Source: Treponema phagedenis
GTDB taxonomy: Bacteria; Spirochaetota; Spirochaetia; Treponematales; Treponemataceae
Length of the DNA stretch: 64,000 nt
Assembly (NCBI RefSeq): GCF_008153345.1
Contig: NZ_CP042818.1
Coordinates: forward strand, 3,001,001-3,065,000
Direction of reading: 5' to 3'
The position numbers and the translations under genes were made by a program. The notes beneath the pieces were generated by a model, which worked only from the letters and a program-made list of their open reading frames with translations, was not told the DNA's origin and did no database searches. Below, one piece after another: positions 61,776-64,000 of this stretch; position 1 is the stretch's first letter; every line of letters starts with the position of its first letter.

Positions 61776-62178
61776 ACGCTGAAAAACAAAATTCTAATTG
61801 TTTATCGTTTCGTTTCTTTCGATAAACTTTTTTAAATCTGACTTGTTGATATTCCACTCCCGCTCTCCCGGGATTTTGTACGCATTTAAATTCCTCTTGT
61901 ATATCAATCGACGGATAGTGATTTGGCTTACGTTGAAAACATCCGCCACCTCTTTGACGCTTAATATTGCCGGCAAGTTCTCTAACAATTCCTGCACACC
62001 GCGGATCCCTTCGCTCATAATACTCCTCCAATTCTTGTATTGTTATTTTGTAACTATTACCGATTTTAACCGCAAGCAATTCAAAACTTTCAAGCAAGTA
62101 ATACACTTTCCTAACCGATACTTCTTTGTTTTCAATTTCGCTCATAATTTGAGCACATTCACAGGGCGTCAAAAACAT
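61774..62178 (-). CDS. phage helix-turn-helix protein, with a long overlapping 3' part
   Basis: A 134-residue frame. The first 55 residues (FLTPCECAQIMSEIENKEVS, then LESFELLAVKIGNSYKITIQ, ELEEYYERR) form an excisionase-like DNA-binding domain. The remaining 80 residues are basic and Gly/Arg-rich and overlap entirely with the next gene in another frame, so they may not be under selection as protein. Possibly a frameshifted fusion of two HTH domains. Confidence 0.55.
   Translation of the reverse strand: MFLTPCECAQIMSEIENKEVSVRKVYYLLESFELLAVKIGNSYKITIQELEEYYERRDPRCAGIVRELAGNIKRQRGGGCFQRKPNHYPSIDIQEEFKCVQNPGRAGVEYQQVRFKKVYRKKRNDKQLEFCFSA
61794..62018 (-). CDS. phage helix-turn-helix (excisionase/MerR-like) protein
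   Basis: A 74-residue DNA-binding protein: AILSVKEVADVFNVSQITIR at about residues 18-37 is the helix-turn-helix, then LIYKRNLNAYKIPGEREW and INKSDLKKFIER. A GAGGAG site just before ATG 62018 supports independent translation although it lies inside the frame of the preceding gene. Likely a phage regulator. Confidence 0.78.
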   Translation of the reverse strand: MSEGIRGVQELLENLPAILSVKEVADVFNVSQITIRRLIYKRNLNAYKIPGEREWNINKSDLKKFIERNETINN

Positions 62179-62196
62179 TTTTACATCCTCTTTTTT

Positions 62197-62643
62197 TTAA
62201 CTTTGTTTTGTATCAGGATTATATCCTGCCTTTTTGCAAATATCTCGTAAGGCAAGAATAACCTTACTTGCGTCTTTTTTGCTAAGCCATGAAATATCGT
62301 ATTCGCCGGTTATTCGATACACGATTGCCCGAAGGCTCCGCTCACTTCGGTTGCGGCTTGCTAAATCCCACAAGCCCCGTATATAGTATTCTTGTTTTGA
62401 AGTTAAGCGATTAGCCCCGCCTCCTGAGCGTTTATTTTTAAATTCATAATTAGAAAGTGTGCACTTAAATCCTAAGTTTTCAAAGGCGCGCATAATTATT
62501 TTAAACTGCTCCTCGCTTTCTATTTCGCTTGCGGAATTTATATTAGCATTTAAAAGAATCGCGCGATAGTTTTCATCGTTTAACCCAAGCTCTTTTTTTG
62601 CAATATGAATAAGTGCAATTTTTTGTTTTCGCTCTCTCAACAA
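62197..62643 (-). CDS. gemA: Mu GemA-like regulator (DUF1018)
   Basis: A 148-residue protein with the DUF1018 pattern IHIAKKELGLNDENYRAIL at the N-terminus, RLTSKQEYYIRGLWDLASRN in the centre and ISWLSKKDASKVILALRDI at the end. In Mu, GemA affects host gene expression and DNA topology. It follows Gam as in many Mu-like prophages. Confidence 0.9.
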   Translation of the reverse strand: MLRERKQKIALIHIAKKELGLNDENYRAILLNANINSASEIESEEQFKIIMRAFENLGFKCTLSNYEFKNKRSGGGANRLTSKQEYYIRGLWDLASRNRSERSLRAIVYRITGEYDISWLSKKDASKVILALRDICKKAGYNPDTKQS

Positions 62644-62722
62644 AATAACATCTCTCCTTAATTTGAATAAAAATACACACAGGGGAAAAAGTTTTTTCCC
62701 CTGTATGGTTTGGCTTTAAAAA

Positions 62723-63235
62723 TTAACCGGCACTTTTAAGAAGGTCTCGATTAACCTCTTCTTTATTTGCCTCGCAAAAGAAAGTATCTTTTACCTTTCG
62801 AACGGCGTCAACTTGTGCAAGCGTTTCATCGTCAAGCTCTGCCATCTTTTCCTTGTCGGCTTCTTTTTTAAGTCGAATATAATCGGTCAGCCCGAGTTTT
62901 TCCAGAAGACCGACTGTCGTTTTTGTTTTAATACTAATGCTTGTCGATTTTCTAAATCCGAAAGTTCCGAATGTAAGCTCAATCGTTTTTTTATCGATGA
63001 ATAATTCATCACGATTGTATTCGGCGAAGGCTCCAATTTTTGCGGCAAGCTCTGCAATTTGCTTTCGCTTTCCCTCGCCGTCTTTTGCTGCCCGCTCTTT
63101 AATTGCGCTTATCTCTTTATTTGATTTTGCGTCAATTAAATCAAGTTCATGTTCGAGAAGTCCGATAGTTTTAAGTGCGCTATTGACTTCCTCAATCGAT
63201 TCAATTTTTCCCGTACTCGGTTTGTACTTCGCCAT
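62723..63235 (-). CDS. gam: Mu Gam-like DNA end-binding protein
   Basis: A 170-residue Ku-like protein that binds free double-strand ends and blocks nucleases. Long N-terminal coiled coil (LLEHELDLIDAKSNKEISAI), then the strand signature ELTFGTFGFRKSTSISIKTK and C-terminal DTFFCEANKEEVNRDL. Length matches Mu Gam (174 residues). Confidence 0.92.
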   Translation of the reverse strand: MAKYKPSTGKIESIEEVNSALKTIGLLEHELDLIDAKSNKEISAIKERAAKDGEGKRKQIAELAAKIGAFAEYNRDELFIDKKTIELTFGTFGFRKSTSISIKTKTTVGLLEKLGLTDYIRLKKEADKEKMAELDDETLAQVDAVRKVKDTFFCEANKEEVNRDLLKSAG

Positions 63236-63276
63236 TATAAAACCTCCTAAAGTTTTATGTTTATTTTTTTTATCTT

Positions 63277-63471
63277 TTACGCCGCAGGCGGTTCATCACC
63301 GCCATCGATGTAAAATTCATTTTTTAAAATCTGCCTTATTTCAAAGACAATATTTTTAATTTCCACACAACAATCGCGCGGGTTTTTTTGTAAAATCCCC
63401 GAAGTTGCCGTATTTTCAATTTCAAAAAGTTTGCTATCAAGCAAGCTATATGCGTCAGCACTTACTTTCAT
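63277..63471 (-). CDS. small prophage protein, unknown
   Basis: A 64-residue protein (SADAYSLLDSKLFEIENTAT, then CCVEIKNIVFEIRQILKNEF), helical, ending in an acidic tail with DGGDEPPAA. Between the HTH-like partial gene and Gam, six bases from the former. Function unknown. Confidence 0.6.
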   Translation of the reverse strand: MKVSADAYSLLDSKLFEIENTATSGILQKNPRDCCVEIKNIVFEIRQILKNEFYIDGGDEPPAA

Positions 63472-63475
63472 ATTC

Positions 63476-64000
63476 TCACCTCCTGCCGATATGTTTTAAT
63501 CCAAACGGCGTGTCTTCAGGTTCAGGAATTACGCCCTCATCTTCGCACCGCTCTATTTTTTCAAAATACTTTTCAAAAACAATTTGCACTTCGTTTCGCA
63601 TGGTAAGCCATTCAAGTTCGGGAAGCCCCGCAGGTTTAGTCAGGCGAATATCCGCAATTGAAATTCTGCCGTAGCCTTTCCTGAAGCCCCAAACCGTGCC
63701 GTCCTCAACATTCACGCGATACTTCTTGAGTTGTATTCCGCTTAAAGGATTGCGCTTAAATATTTCGGCAAGTTCCGCATCGTATGCTTCTTTCTCTTCG
63801 CCTGCGGTAAATACCTCTTCATACTCTTCTTCCGGAGGTGGTAAGGCTTTTTTAACCGCAATGCCCGCTTCTGCGTACGCTTGCATAATGGTAAGGTTTT
63901 CCAAGCGTTCGGGATCCTGATAGAAAAACACAAAAAGCTTTTTATAGTTCAAACACGTTTGCCACGAGATTTTTAAATCCTTTGTTACCCAATCAACAAA
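63476..64000 (-). CDS. prophage early-region protein with a DUF3102-like N-terminal helix bundle, 5' end outside the window
   Basis: The frame stays open to the right edge, adding FVDWVTKDLKISWQTCLNYK before the leucine encoded by TTG 63952, so the apparent start there is internal. The segment WQTCLNYKKLFVFFYQDPER with LENLTIMQAYAEAGI resembles the DNA-binding part of DUF3102/KorB-like proteins. The C-terminal part has RVNVEDGTVWGFRKGYGR. Probably a Mu-like early regulator; at least 175 residues. Confidence 0.65.
   Translation of the reverse strand, partial: FVDWVTKDLKISWQTCLNYKKLFVFFYQDPERLENLTIMQAYAEAGIAVKKALPPPEEEYEEVFTAGEEKEAYDAELAEIFKRNPLSGIQLKKYRVNVEDGTVWGFRKGYGRISIADIRLTKPAGLPELEWLTMRNEVQIVFEKYFEKIERCEDEGVIPEPEDTPFGLKHIGRR

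Larger units (their letters stand above)
53340..64000 (-). mobile_element. Mu-like prophage, right part of the genome, possibly deleted; runs off the window
   Basis: All genes run leftward in the Mu order: Gam, GemA, lysis genes, gp25-like, gp26-like, gp27, gp28, gp29, F. After F come a small gene, a terminator and a DNA methyltransferase, then host sequence. Mu-type protease/scaffold, major head, tail sheath, tail tube and fibre genes are missing from this position. The precise left junction was not found. Bases 53340-53663 contain no gene. Confidence 0.85.

Overview
The window reads as a chromosomal segment of a host-associated spirochaete of the genus Treponema. The basis is mixed: an archaeal-type short PheT, a TpF1-like Dps, a treponemal GlpQ, an Ftp-type ApbE lipoprotein, a cysteine-containing LRR lipoprotein, and ISNCY/IS1202-like insertion sequences of the kind known from T. 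denticola. I cannot name the species. Base composition is A+T-rich. Core genes are separated by long gene-free stretches packed with repeats.

Layout. 1-3614: the end of a peptide/nickel-type ABC importer operon (binding protein, two permeases of which the first is frameshifted, two ATPases). 3651-4936: an intact IS630-family element. 5005-12120: two convergent pairs of exporter-type ABC half-transporters around a shared terminator. 12121-18286: outer-membrane protein, ddl and pheT, separated by hairpin repeats. 18287-21183: a DUF1284/META pair, tRNA-Ala, Dps and a His-rich NicO metal transporter. 21184-26743: a TSUP exporter, a hydrolase, three decayed IS or gene fragments, an LRR lipoprotein and two MITE copies. 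27062-32610: a cytidylate-kinase-like protein, GlpQ, and a PTS (ascorbate-type IIB and IIC) operon with a split transketolase. 33327-35263: the biotin ECF transporter bioY-bioM-bioN. 36281-41027: ychF, phosphofructokinase and a DUF4015 glycosidase. 41083-44521: the thiamine importer thiB-thiP-thiQ under a TPP riboswitch. 44857-47981: an orphan binding protein, Ftp/ApbE and a TPR lipoprotein. 48104-53338: nested and broken mobile elements and a chemoreceptor fragment. 53340-64000: part of a Mu-like prophage (Gam, GemA, amidase/holin, gp27, gp28 terminase, gp29 portal, F, DNA methyltransferase), running off the right edge with its early region outside.

How the genes work together. Nutrient capture dominates: peptide or metal chelate, biotin, thiamine, a PTS sugar acid or pentitol-like substrate, and metal efflux. 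The transketolase pair would feed the PTS product into the pentose pathway, and phosphofructokinase sits in glycolysis.

The most unusual content is the intergenic repeat system. Several dispersed hairpin families keep their loop or flanks constant while the stem changes on both arms together, so base pairing survives. Some of these hairpins sit inside MITE-like elements whose terminal inverted repeats match the resident IS630. Others have invaded a transposase gene. A second notable point is an A10 slippery run joining the prophage portal frame to the head-morphogenesis frame.
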